Below are positions 33,388-45,659 of a DNA stretch of 64,000 bases, piece after piece (the first letter of the stretch is position 1; every line of letters starts with the position of its first letter). The DNA comes from Amanita rubescens. Its lineage: Eukaryota > Basidiomycota > Agaricomycetes > Agaricales > Amanitaceae. The stretch is taken from NCBI GenBank assembly GCA_015039365.1, contig WION01000288.1, positions 1 to 64,000 of the forward strand, written 5' to 3'. Both the position numbers and the translations under genes were made by a program. The notes below the pieces were generated by a model that worked only from the letters and a program-made list of their open reading frames with translations, was not told where the DNA came from and ran no database searches.

Positions 33388-35992
33388 CGTTTGTGCTCAC
33401 GGACGGGTCCATCCACTACTGAACAAGCGATAGAGGGCAGACATGGCGTCCGTTTGAGATGCCCGTACTACCTTCCATGGTGGCAAGACCGCTTCCGTTC
33501 CATTCGGACGATAAAAAATACGGTTACATTCTCTATCAGGGCACGTCGTGCGAGAAGGATAGCGGATGGGGGGTTGAGCTGCACGGACGTTGTACGTATC
33601 GATTGTGCTTAATCATAAGAAGAACTAACGTTCTCGACATAGACACACTACACCAAAGATGCTTTCAGCGACGAGCCTCAACTCTTGCTAGAAGACACCT
33701 CCACCTGTCAATTCGCCCATAGTTCCAAAGACTTTAAACATGAAGCCCACGAAAATCTCATTTACTGCGTTGCATTTGAGTCATCCTCCGCCATCCCCGT
33801 TATTCGGCCCCCGGATTCCAGCCGCCTTTTCTCCTCCACCGATTTTTTCAATGAAGATAAAAAAGCCGAAGATCTTGGAGTGGGTAAGAACGCCAAGGGG
33901 GTCACGGCGTTCGCCATCGTGTCCAAATTTGCTGTCGTTGCGGTGAGGGACATGTCGCCTTCCAGTAACGGCGAAATGTTGCTTTACGTCACTGTGGACA
34001 CCAAGACCCGGGCTAGAGCTCAGTTCCCTCATGCTTCGTCTGCACGGCTCCGCGAGAATGCGTACACGGTTGTGGAGTCGACAACCCACTCGCTTGGTTG
34101 ACGTTGTCCTACAGGATCAAAGTTTCATCGGCACCTTATTCGTTTCCAACTCAAACGGGACGCTCTTTGTGCAGAGTCTCAAAGACACGAACAGGAATGA
34201 GATGGGATATGTTGATTACGAGAGGGTATACGGTGTGGAAGGCGTCGGTCTCGCCAACTCTGTATCAAATGCGCAGGAAGTGGAAGGAAGAGGCGCGGTG
34301 AAGAAGTTGAAAACGTACATCACCTTCGACGACGGAAGCAACTGGGGTCTCGTCCCTACACCCTCGAAGGATAGTCAAGGACGAAAGGCCTCATGTAACA
34401 CGGCCGACAAAGAGAAGTGTTCACTGCATCTCCATTCGGTGACGACTCTTCGAAACTATGGACGCGTCTTTTCATTGCCTGCACCGGGTCTCGTGATGGG
34501 CGTGGGTTCGATAGGACAGAATTTGTTGTCCTATGAAGAGTGCGGCACGTTCCTGAGCACAGTCGCTGGTTTAACGTGGAAAATGATCAAAATAAACGCT
34601 CACAAGCACCAAATCGGAGGCGTCGGCAGCATACTGGTGGTCGTCAACGATGAAGATGGGATCGACGAGATAAGCTACTCATTAGACTTTGGCAAGAATT
34701 GGTTAGTTGTCCCAACTCTGGTTGCCGCTTACGATTGCATCCGATCTTACTATCGCTTATAGGAAAGCTTACAAACTTGGCTTGAAAATGCGCGCTCGGG
34801 GGTTGACTACTCTGCCCGACTCGACCTCTTTGAAGATTTTGCTCCTCGGAGAGGTGGCCAGGAAGGATAGGAAAGGTGGTATGGGTCGGGTGGCTGTTGT
34901 CCAGCTCGATTTTGCGAATGTGCTCCCGAAGATGTGCGGAGGAGTGCGGGTGCTGAGCGTTTGATGGTCACAAGGTAAATGTTCGATTTTGGATGTCATT
35001 CGAATGCGATGCTAAAGGATGTTGTGAAGCAATGGTACAAGCGTAGAAAGCCGGATGCAAACTGTTACGTCGGCGACAAGTTCATGGATCCCGTCGAACA
35101 TAAAGAAAATTGTCAATGCACGGATGCTGACTATGAATGGTAGGTGCACCCTTTCGTCTTGGAAGCACATGCTAATAGCCATTGCGGCAGCGACTACAAC
35201 TTCATCCGACAAAATAATGACTGTGTTCCCGCCGGGCCTGAACGTATCCCTGCCAACGTGTGCTCTGACCCCGATCAGATGTACTTGGGATCGTCTGGGT
35301 ACAGGAAGATTCCCGGAAATACATGCGAAGGCGGTGTACAGAAGGACACACCCAACTTACATCCAACGGCACACGTACGTTCATTTAATTGGCTCGCTCG
35401 GCACCACCGCTGACCTACGTTCGTAGGCGTATACCGTTCTCGAGTCAAGCACGGGATCCCTCTTTTTCCATATGACCATGTCCCAGCCACCAGCACCCTA
35501 CTGGGGAACCATCCTCAAATCCAACTCAAACGGAACTTACTTTGGAGTTGCACTTGAATATGCAAACCGAGATGAGCGGGGATACGTCGATTTTGAAGGA
35601 TGATTGGGTTGGATGGTATTGCGTTGGTGAACGTTGTAGCGAACCCAGATGAAGCGGCGATAACGGGCAAGAAGTTGTTACAAACAAAAATTACGCACAA
35701 CGATGGTGAGTAGTGCTGTGCCCGCCTGAAGGGAAAGACCTTAAATTTGCCTTAGGGAGCACATGGAAGTCATTGTCGTATCCCAAACTTGATTTGCTTG
35801 GTATGGAGTACGACTGCTTCGATGCCGTAAGTTGTTCATTGTTACCCGTTTCCCCCAGTTAATTGAAGTAGAAGCAGTCATGTACATTGCATATTCACGG
35901 CTACACGGAGAGGACGGACTCCAGAGCTACTTACAGCAGTCCATCTGTCGTCGGTCTTTTGATGGCTGTAGGGAACGTCGGCCAGTCTTTAG

Positions 35993-38477
35993 GAGGTCTT
36001 TACTGTCCCCCCCCTATTCCGATCGGAGTCCGATCGGAGTCCGAGGAGTCCTATAGGAGTCACATCGGAATTTATTACAAATAAGATTACATTAACATTA
36101 CAAATTTTTTAACACTACATTTTTCAATCGGACTGGTATCGGATGAATAGGAAGCCTTCTGACGGACTCAAATAGGACATAGGACTCTAATAGGACTATT
36201 CCTATAGGACTCCGACAATTCTGCGCTTTTTAATGTAGTCTTTGTAGTCTCATTTGTAATACTACCATTTGCCAAGAGTACTGTGTGACCGTGGGAAAAT
36301 TTGGAAAAAAAAATGTGAAAAATGCAGAAAAATCATGTAATCAGACCAGTGTGTAAATGAACATGCCAAACAATGCCAAACTCAAGTTATTTGCAAAATA
36401 CTGTTTTAAACGCTTCATGTTAAAAAATTGAATGGCTGCCAAAAATCTTGAAAAATCTGGAAAAATCATGCGATCAGATTAGTGTGGAAATTAACATGCC
36501 AAACAATGCCAAACTCAAGATATTTGCAAAATACTGTTTTAAACACTTCATGTTGAAAAATTGAAAGGCTGCTAAAAATCTTGAAAAATCTGGAAAAATC
36601 ATGTGATCAAGATGGTGCAAGAATCATGCTCTAGAACAGAGCCAAACCCAAGATATTTGTAATTTATTCTTCAGATATAATGGAGAGAAAATTGATAGGT
36701 TGCCAAAACATCTTGTGACTTTGTACAAGGGCCCCTGGTTATGTTGATAAGACAATTGAACCACTGGGGGTGTGGGGTCAGAGAAACTTCAAACATATTA
36801 GGTAAAACAATAGAATATCATAGTCTTAGGTTTGAGGCAATTCTGGAACAGAGCATGGACAACCGTAAAGTTATAGTACTAGTAAAGGTGAGACTGACTG
36901 ATATTGGCCTAGGCACTGTACTTAACTTCAAATTACTAATAGTACCTGTGATTGGAGGTAGCTGATAATGATCCATAGTAGGGCACTCAGTGTGGCAGGT
37001 CACAGGTGCCAGATGTCACTGCCACTGTGATTGGAACTTGAAGTTGATACTAGCCTATTACATGTCACTGAGCCACCATTCTGTTACTAATAGTATTGAC
37101 TCCCACATTATGCATGCCTGATTAGTTTTGGAAGTGACAGACCCACTTATGTATCTCTACTTACTCATCATCAAATTATCTATCATTGTCCACACTCTGT
37201 TCAATTTCTATCATCACTGTTCTCTTAGTATTTGAGTTAACCATTGCTGAGTTAACTTTGCCACCGTATGCTTCTAGTGTGGAAGCTTAGTACATCAGCT
37301 AACACAGCAAAAGTCTGATCACAGACTTGTCTGATGTTATCTGATGCTTAAGTGTCTCTCACTGCTCAGATGGTTAGATAGTCTGAAGACAAGTCAGACA
37401 ACTTATGAAACACTGTCTGTCAGACAGTCAGATAATCTGTGTGTCAGCATCTGTCAGTGCCTATTAGATAGTCAGACAACCAGACAATTAGTGTGTTAGC
37501 ATCTGTCAGTGCCTGTCAGATAGTCAGACAGTCAGACAATTATTAATATGCTTCTAACAACCACAGCTCACTGTGCCATACCATCCGACCAAATAACCAA
37601 GAACTCATCTCCACCTGCTTTCACCCCTTGACTTCAATACATACATAATCACAAATCCCTCATATTTACATACCTATGACAAATTGACAATCATAGGTGA
37701 TTGGTGGTGAGTCATTGGTTGTTGCTGGCAACAAACATGTGGGATTGTGGAACTAAAACTAGATCATCACTTCAACTGGCACTCTGGACTGCACCTCCAG
37801 CAGCCACTGCCATCATGTGCATGTTGCCAATGTCCTTGACCTCAGCAGCTACTCACCACTCAAGTCACATTACTGAAACTGACTTTCACCACTGCCAGCC
37901 CTTTCTAACTGATCACACATACTACATTGACTCATCATCACCAGCCAGACACACCCAAATTGTGTTGGGTTCAACTATGGCTTTGCAGGTGGTCACATGG
38001 AGTGGTGATACATTCCTTTACATTTACCTAGAATTTGGCTCAGATTTGTGTCCTAATTCTTGCATGACCTTGTGTGCATTTTTCAAGATCACACTTGCAT
38101 CTGAAAAGTATTTTGCAAATATGTCAAGTTTGCCATTGTTTGGTTTTATAATTCTTATATAACCTGGATCACATGGATTTTCCGCATTTTTTCAGTATTT
38201 TTTTGAATTTATTCTGCAAGTTAAAGATACCTAATATAAATAAACATAAATAAACAATACCAAACATGGTTCCCTATTTTTAAGGATTTTGGATTTCTTT
38301 TGCAAGTTAAGATGCCTAATATAAACAAACATAAACAAACAAAGCCAAACATGTTTCCTACCATTTTACCTTTTTTTACATTTTATCAGAAAGTGATCAG
38401 AGTCCTATAGGAGTCCTATAGGAGTCCTAGGAGTCTGTCGGAGTCTAATCAGACTGGGGGGGGAGTGTAAAGTACTG
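35993..38477. mobile_element. hAT-like non-autonomous DNA transposon inside VPS10
   Basis: The 2,485 bp element is flanked by agtctttag on both sides (35,984-35,992 and 38,478-38,486). Collapsing the duplication restores the VPS10 reading at the Ser-Leu codons. The right end, read inward, starts cagtactttacactcccccc; the left end is a diverged match (gaggtctttactgtcccccc). Both subterminal regions repeat ggagtcctataggagtc-type palindromes. An 8-9 bp duplication and CA-starting ends fit the hAT superfamily. No transposase frame exists; the longest open stretch (37,701-38,162) shows no known motif. The interior is AT-rich and CpG-poor. Confidence 0.82.
36300..36625 (+). repeat. tandem repeat of about 125 bp inside the hAT-like element
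   Basis: A unit containing aaaaatcatg, accaaacaatgccaaactc-like text, gcaaaatactgttttaaac and cttcatgtt is repeated about two and a half times with few changes. A second cluster at 37,370-37,550 repeats gatagtcagacagtcagac-type text. Confidence 0.75.
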
Positions 38478-39109
38478 AGTCTTTAGCACCCTACACTGAG
38501 AGCGACACATTTCTGAGTCGGGATGCTGGATTCACATGGCAAGAAGTTCACAAGGATGCTCATCTCTGGGAGTTTAAAGACTCGGGCTCTCTGCTCATCA
38601 TGGCAAACGATGAAAAGCCGGTAGATCACCTCTTGTACAGCAAAGACGAGGATTTGAACTGGAACGAGTACCAATTCACCAAGGACAAGGTTCTGGTTAC
38701 GTCAATTGTGACAGTTCCGACGGACACGAGCCGGAGGTTCATTTTGATGGGGTACTATCCCCAGTCGCCGGGCACCAGTGTGATCGTTCATCTTGATTTT
38801 ACCGCGCTTACTGCAAATAAATGCAAATGATATTCAAATATTGGTACCATTATTCTCTAACATCGTTGAAATGGCAGGTAAAGTCAGTATTGAGGATCCG
38901 GGCAAGGATGATTTTGAACTGTGGAGCCCAAGTGAGGGAAGGAAGGAAATTTGCTTGTTTGGTCGAAGAGTTCTCAGAATTGGGCTGCGCGCCTAGACGC
39001 ACCCGGGAGCCAATACTGAGCATACGACGAACCTCTTTCGCATTGATGTTGGTAAACTCGTGTACTTTACACGTCACTTCGCTGACAGTGTTTCAGTCCT
39101 ACACCGCGA

Positions 39110-39306
39110 CAGATTCTTATTCTTATGCGAGAAGCTAGTCGTTTATGGATCGCCAGTGCGAAGATTGCACGGAAGGTGGGTCAATGGCAAACTGCATACA
39201 GCGCTATGTTACAAGCTCAGCAAGGCGCCTCGGATATCGCGTTTGTGGAAAGTGCCAAACTCGTCAAGGCGCGGGGTGAGGCCCACAACTTCGGACAAGT
39301 TTGTTG
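39110..39306 (+). pseudogene. ATR/Mec1 (PI3K-like kinase) FAT-domain fragment
   Basis: One open stretch reads SRLWIASAKIARKVGQWQTA, then YSAMLQAQQG and FVESAKLVKARGE. This pattern belongs to the FAT helical repeats of the ATR/Mec1/Rad3 checkpoint kinase. It ends at a TGA after about 60 codons, and neither kinase domain nor neighbouring exons are present. Confidence 0.65.
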
Positions 39307-39513
39307 ATTATAGGTTTTGTTACTACCTTCTGCCGGACTATGCCGAGAATTCTTTTCCACGAAGTTCCATGTGACATGTTACATCACTTCCTTTCTTCTT
39401 GACCACCACATAGCTACATTCATTCATCACACAATATCAGGTAACCTCATTTTTGGTCTATTCCATACTAATTCTCAATTCCATATGTATATCTTTCATA
39501 GACTGTGATCACC

Positions 39514-42500
39514 ATGTCAGTAGATCCACCTCAGGTAGTGAATTCCAGTATTTTTGCTGGATACCAGAATGTTGTTGTTATGGATAGCCGATTCACAGAG
39601 GTATTGCATTTCAGCATTGCTTTGCCTTGATCTTGTTAATAAGAAGACTCATAGATCAACTTCTATCTTCCAGACCCTTCTGACATTGATCTACCTCCTT
39701 TACCTCCTAGTAAACATTCTAGTACTTTCTTTACAGGCCAAGATAAGTACTTGCAGAAGCTGAAGGAACATTTTACCTCCCAAGTTCAAGGACAAAGGAA
39801 ATTTTTCTTATTGCATGGTTTAGGTGGCATTGGCAAGACTCAGATTTGCCTGAAATTTATTGAAGAAAATCCTGATTTGTGAGTAATTTACACATTAGTA
39901 TGATAATTCAAAATAACTGACCTATTCAAGGTTCTCTGATATATTCTGGATTGATGCTTCTTCAGAGAAAACTGTTGATTTTGCACTCACACAAATATCC
40001 TCAACCTACAGTACTTCACCAAATGGTAGACCCTCAGCCAGATCTGCTCTTGATTGGATTTGTCAAAGGCCCAACTTTTTGATGGTGTATGATGGAGCAG
40101 ATGGACATTACTCAGTAGTTGAGAACTTCCTCCCACCAGGAAATGCAGGAAATATTACAATAACAAGTAGGAATATTGGGTTGAAGAGGATTGCATTGAG
40201 CAAGAACTCAATGGAGATTTGTAGCATGGAAGATGAAGATGCTATTTCCTTGCTATTGAAGTCAGCCATGCTTGATGACACAGATGATGATATCTGTATT
40301 CTAGCCCAGCAGCTTGTATCACAATTGGATGGAATCCCTCTTGCCATTGACCAGGCAGGAGCATATATGCATTGCTGTGTTTGCAGCATTGATGATTATC
40401 TGGAATTGTACACAAGATATAGGAATGAGTTAATGAGTAATACACCAGGATTTGAGGGTGCTTCAGATTATGGGAAATCTACATACAGGACATGGGACAT
40501 TTCCATCAAAAAGATGGAGGATATGGCTGCAAAGGATTATTCACAGGAATCTATTGGAGCACAAAGTGCAATCAAGCTCTTAAGGATCTTTGGTTTCCTA
40601 GACCATGCCAATATATCACAAGAATTATTCAAAAATGCTGCTGAGAACTACATAAAACTTAGACATGTCCAATATCTTTCATCATCATTGAGTTTGCTGG
40701 ATGACGAAACTGTGTTCATGGGAAAACATGGGGAGTGGGACAAATTAAAGTTTCTACATGGCATCCAGCTTTTACACTCGTTCTCTTTTATAAGGAGTCA
40801 AGATCACCTATATTCCATGCACCTGCTAGTAAATTCCTGGAGTAGGAACTGCATACCAAAAGCAGAAGTAACTGATCACTATTACAAAGCAAGAGCACTG
40901 TTGTCCTGTTCAATAGCATTTGACAGGAATTATGAATTCTATCTATCACTTGTACCACATATTAGGTCAAATGTCTTGCATGGATTGGAATTGAACTTGA
41001 ACAGCAAGTACTATGATGATGAATATGCAAGATTTGCACTTGTATTTGATTGTGCTGGGTGCTGGGATGAGGCAGAACAATTGTTACATGTTACAGTGCA
41101 TCAAAGAAAAACAAAGCTTGGATCAGACCATACAGACACCCTCACCAGCATGGCCAATTTGGCAACAATATATAGGAATCAGGGAAGGTGGGATGAGGCA
41201 GAGAAGCTTCAGATGGATGTAATGAATGCAAGGAAAGCAAAGATTGGATCAGATCACCCAGACACTCTCACCACCATGGCTAATTTAGCATCAACATACT
41301 GGAATCAGGGAAAGTGGGATGAGGCAGAGAAGCTTGAGATGGAGGTCATGAATGTAAGAAAAACAAAGCTTGGATCAGACCATCCAGACACTCTCACCAG
41401 CATGGTCCATTTGGCATCAACATACTGGAGTCAGGGAAGGCAGGATGAAGCAGAGAAGCTTCAGATAGTTGCAATGAATGCAGGGAAAACAAAGCTTGGA
41501 TTGAAAGACCACCCACACTCTCTCACAATGATGGCTAATTTGGCATCAACATACCTGACTCAGGGAAGGTGGGATGAGGCAGAGAAGCTCCAGATGAATG
41601 TGATGAATGCATAGGCAATGGCGCAGATACTTTTACAGATACTGTCCACTGTATCTGTATCTGTCCCTTCAAGGGTAAGTATCTGTGCAGTCACAGATAA
41701 TCCATGGATAATCCACAGATACATCCACAGATTACCCAAGGGTTTATAGCCATTCAGCAAGTTTGTACCTAGACTAGTAGTAAGCTATGTCGTAGTAGTT
41801 TAAGTGTTCAGACAGTATTTAGTTAACTCTATCTCAACCTACACATCATCTAAATGTGCCACTGCTTCTACATCTTCATTTCTTACAATGACCATAAGCT
41901 CAAACATACTGGAAGTGCATGTGTTGACTTAACTGAAAGCCAACTATGGGTTAGGGAAAGCACAAGATGCCCACAGCTGAAAAGCCTGCTGTTTCACACC
42001 CTTCAGACAGAATAATAAAGTAGTTATTTATACCCATGACAACCCTTATGTCAATCATGGGTCTGGGCCAGGACCACTGCACATGGCATCCTGTTAACAT
42101 CCTGGAGAAGGACAGAAATTATATCAGTACCTATGGCATGAATGCCATCCATCTGTGATAGCTCAAGGATGAGAAGATGGTTAGCACTATCAATGGTTTT
42201 AACCTTGAGACTGAGCCAGATGACAAAGCTGAGATTCATCTTCAGCAGTTATTGGAAGACAAGAATTTTGAATGGTGTACTATGGCATGATCACCACCAC
42301 TTCCCTTGCAAATGATGCACATGAGATTGGCTGTATCATTCATAGCTTAAGACACTTTTGCAAAATTCTGGTGGTGGAACCATGGAATTTGGTTCAAGAT
42401 TCGGAAAACTAACAATGCTGGAAGATGTGCAGCTGGTAGATCTTTGAGAAGCTATCCCTCAGCTTAACAGCTTCAACAAGAAAACAATGCTTCTGTCATG

Positions 42501-45307
42501 CATGCACTTGTGCAGCTACAGCCAGGCTCAGGTCACCCAGGCCATATATAGGCACCCTACTAACAAAGCTAGGAAATGTGAAGAGAGTTAGCAGTTAGGG
42601 TGATCTCTGTGCTTTTAGCATGAGATTTGAGGTTAACAGATAGTCACAGATTACAGATACCTCTGACCAGTATCTGTATCTGTCCTGTCAAGGGTACTTA
42701 TCTGCAATCTGTACAGATTACCTGTATCTGTGCCATTGCCTATGAATGCATCCAAAGCAAAGCTTGGATCAGATCACCCATCCACTCTCATGAGCATGGC
42801 CAATTTGGCATCAACATATGTGAATCAGGGAAGGTGGGATGAGGCAGAGAAGCTTCAGATGGATGTAATAAATGCAAGAAAAATAAAGCTGGGATCAGAC
42901 CACCCAGACACTCTCAACAGCATGACCAATTTGGCAGCAACATATAGGGAGCAGGGAAGGTGGGATGAGGCAGAACAATTGTTACATGTTACAGTGCATC
43001 AAAGAAAAACAAAGCTTGGATTAGTAGACCATCCAGACACTCTCACCAGCATGGCCCATTTGGCATTAACATACCTGGCTCAGGGAAGGTGGGATGAGGC
43101 AGAGAAGCTTCAGATGGATGTGATGAATGCATCCAAAACCAAGCTTGGATCAGACCACCCATCCACTCTCCTGAGCATGGCCAATTTGGCATCAACATAC
43201 AGGAATCAGGGAAGGTGGAATGTGGCAGAGAAGCTTCAGATGGATGTACTAAATGCATTCAGAACAAAGCTTGGACTAGACCATCCAGACACTCTCACCA
43301 GTGCAGCCAATTTGGCTTCAACATACTGGGAACAGGGAAAGTGGGATGAGGCAGAGAAGCTTCAGGTGAATGTGATGCATGCATTCAAAGCAAAGTTTGG
43401 ATTAGACCATCCATTCACTCTTGACAGCATGGGCAGTTTGGCATTAACATACCTTGATCTGGGAAGATGGGATGAGGCAGAGAAGCTTGAGATAGCTGCA
43501 ATGAATGCAAGAAAGATGAAATTTGGATCAGACCACCCAGACACTCTCATGGGCATGGGCAATTTGGCATCAATATATATGTCTCAGGGAAGGTTGGATG
43601 AGGCAGAGAAGCTTCACATGGATATAATGAATGCAAGAAAAACCAAGCTTGGATTAGACCACCCACACACTCTCACCAGCATGAATAATTTGGCATTAAC
43701 ATACAGTGATCAGGGAAGATGGGATGAGGCAGAGAAGCTTCAGATGGATGTGATGAATGCAAGAAAAACCAAGCTTGGGTTTGACCACCCACACACTCTC
43801 ACCAGCATGAACAATTTGGCATCAACATACTGGAATCAGGGAAGGTTGGATAAGGCAGAGAAGCTTCAGATGGATGTAATGAATGCAAGAAAAACCAAGC
43901 TTGGGTTAGACCACCCAGACACTCTCGTCAGCATGGACAATTTGGCATTAACATACAGTGATCAAGGAAGGTGGGATGAGGCAGAGAAGCTTCAGATGGA
44001 TGTGATGAATGCATACAAAACAAAGCTTGGATCAGACCACCTAGACACCATGGCAAATTTGGCATCAACCTACTGGAATCAGGGAAGGTGGGATGAGGCA
44101 GAGAAGCTTCAGACAGATGTAATGAATACAAGAAAAACCAAGCTTGGGTTAGACCACCCAGATACTCTCATCAGCATGGACAATTTGGCATTAACATACA
44201 GTGATCAGGGAAGGTGGGATGAGGCAGAGAAGCTTCAGATGGATGTGATGAATGCATACAAAACAAAGCTTGGATCAGACCACCTAGACACTCTGACCAG
44301 CATGGTAAATTTGGCATCAACATACTGGAATCAGGGAAGGTGGGATAAGGCAGAGAAGCTTCAGATGGATGTGATGAATGCATTCAAAACCAAGCTTGGA
44401 TCAGACCACATAGACACTCTGAGCAGCATGGCCAAATTGGCATTAACATACAGTGATCAGGGAAGGTGGGATGAGGCAGAGAAGCTTCAGATGGATGTGA
44501 TGAATGCAAGGAAAGCAAAGATTGGATCAGACCACCCAGACACTCTCACCAGCATGGCCAATTTGGCATCAACATACTGGAATCAGGGAAGGTGGGATGA
44601 GGCAAAGAAGCATCAGGTGGATGTGATGAATGCAAGAAAGATCCAACTTGGATCAGACCACCCAGACACTCTCATCAGCATGGTCCATTTGGCATCCACA
44701 TATAGGAGTCAGGGAAGGTGGGGTGAGGCAGAGAAGCTTCAGATGGATGTAGTGAATGCAAGAAAAACCAAGCTTGGGTTAGACCACCCAGACACTCTTG
44801 CCACCATGGCCAATTTGGCATCAACATACAGGAATCAGGGAAGGTGGGATGATGCTGAGAAGCTTCAGAAGGATGTGATGGATGCAAGGAAAGCAATGCC
44901 TGAGTCCAACTACCCTGATACTGCTCCCATCAGCATATCCAGCTTGGAGGCAATATCCAGGAATGAAGGAAAGTTGAATGAGGCCACAGAACAACTGGAG
45001 TTGGATGTAATAAATGTGGAGCCTGAATTAGTCCATAGGCCGGATGCAACTCTCATTAGCATCCCCAACCACCCCCTTTCCAATCAAGATCTTCAACCAG
45101 TTCAACAAGATCACAACCCACCTGAAAATATGGTAATATAAATTAAATAAGCCAGCTGACCTATATCTAATTGTTTCTTTTGCTCAGCCAAATTCCCTTG
45201 AACTGCTACAGATCCAACAAACTGCAGAGCAAGAGCCCCAGGCCATAGTAGTAGGTCACATGCATATTGACTTCAAAACTTTCATACTAGATCTGGATTT
45301 TGTATAG
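39514..45307 (+). CDS. NB-ARC protein with about 23 TPRs, split by a hAT-like insertion
   Basis: Exons that fit are 39,674-39,878, 39,931-41,611 continuing at 42,751-45,132, and 45,188-45,307. A first exon at 39,514-39,600 (MSVDPPQVVNSS) is likely, but its join to the next exon is off by one base, so the start is unresolved. NB-ARC landmarks are FFTGQDKYLQKLKEHF, the P-loop GLGGIGKTQ, Walker B FLMVYDGAD, ITITSRN and GIPLAIDQAGAYM. The C-terminal half is about 23 kinesin-light-chain-type TPRs of 42 residues (NLASTYWNQGRWDEAEKLQ type). Such STAND ATPases act as NLR-like switches in fungal nonself recognition. A 1,131 bp element interrupts TPR 5 with an immediate TAG, so the full protein needs element loss or removal from the transcript. 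Confidence 0.8.
40995..45050 (+). repeat. tandem 126 bp TPR-encoding array
   Basis: About 23 units of 126 bp (42 codons), five before and eighteen after the hAT-like element. Units near 43,660-44,600 are almost identical, with alternating NNLALTYSDQG and NLASTYWNQG types suggesting duplication of pairs. One unit (near 44,045) lacks nine bases but stays in frame. Confidence 0.9.
41612..42742. mobile_element. hAT-like non-autonomous element inside the TPR array
   Basis: The 1,131 bp element is bounded by the 8 bp duplication tgaatgca (41,604-41,611 and 42,743-42,750). The ends are inverted: taggcaatggcgcagatac on the left, taggcaatggcacagatac on the right. Subterminal copies of gtatctgtatctgtcc and tcaagggta occur near both ends, as transposase-binding repeats do in hAT elements. 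No coding capacity is seen (longest frame about 60 codons). The interior is CpG-poor like the host gene. Flanking codons ATG AAT GCA are in the same frame on both sides. Confidence 0.88.
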
Positions 45308-45659
45308 ATCTCCAGTACCTATGAGCATTTCAAAGAGGTTCCACTTCTGGTGGAGCAGAGTCACCTTCAGGTGGTGCCCATGGTATTTTATTATTATATC
45401 TAACTCCCACATTACTACTAACATGTCCTTGATGTAGCCTTCCAGTTCTGGTGAACAAGGACTTGAGCACCTAGCAATGCAACCTAAGAATAAATTTATT
45501 AAGGGACTCAAAGGCATATGGAGAAAACTGAAGTGTTGAATATGCCCAATGGGGCATTACAAAGGATTAGTGAAGTATTTCTCAAGATATACATGAATGA
45601 AGGGACATGCAATACTTTTTCATTAGGCAGCAATCCAATATAATGGGTATCTAACACGA

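Larger units (their letters stand above)
33388..38980 (+). pseudogene. VPS10 (sortilin/Pep1) vacuolar sorting receptor, broken copy
   Basis: Long stretches of the VPS10 beta-propeller receptor are readable: [77 protein letters not shown], then the cysteine-rich [19 protein letters not shown]. The second propeller follows with [19 protein letters not shown] and, after the hAT element, YTESDTFLSRDAGFTW and PVDHLLYSKDE. Faults are a missing N-terminus, an in-frame TGA near 33,420, a 2-nt deletion near 34,095, decay at 34,915-35,030, and loss of the start of propeller two near 35,370-35,425. Several introns remain. It cannot make a receptor. Confidence 0.88.

Noticed and set aside
37701..38162. 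153-codon open frame inside the larger hAT-like element as a transposase
   Set aside because: It has no hAT dimerisation or catalytic motifs and is far too short. CpG loss and low complexity can explain the open frame.
43043..44896. Repeated minus-strand frames opposite the TPR array (HSSHPSEASLPHPTFPD type)
   Set aside because: They are complements of the TPR units and repeat only because the array does.
42730..45141. Right half of the TPR gene as an independent TPR-only gene
   Set aside because: Its first codons are the transposon end and duplication. The same repeat continues in frame on the left of the element.
39364..45655. Classic repeat-induced point mutation (RIP) of the ascomycete type
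   Set aside because: RIP there mutates CpA and fills frames with stops. Here CpA/TpG are abundant, CpG is missing and frames are open, which fits CpG methylation decay better.
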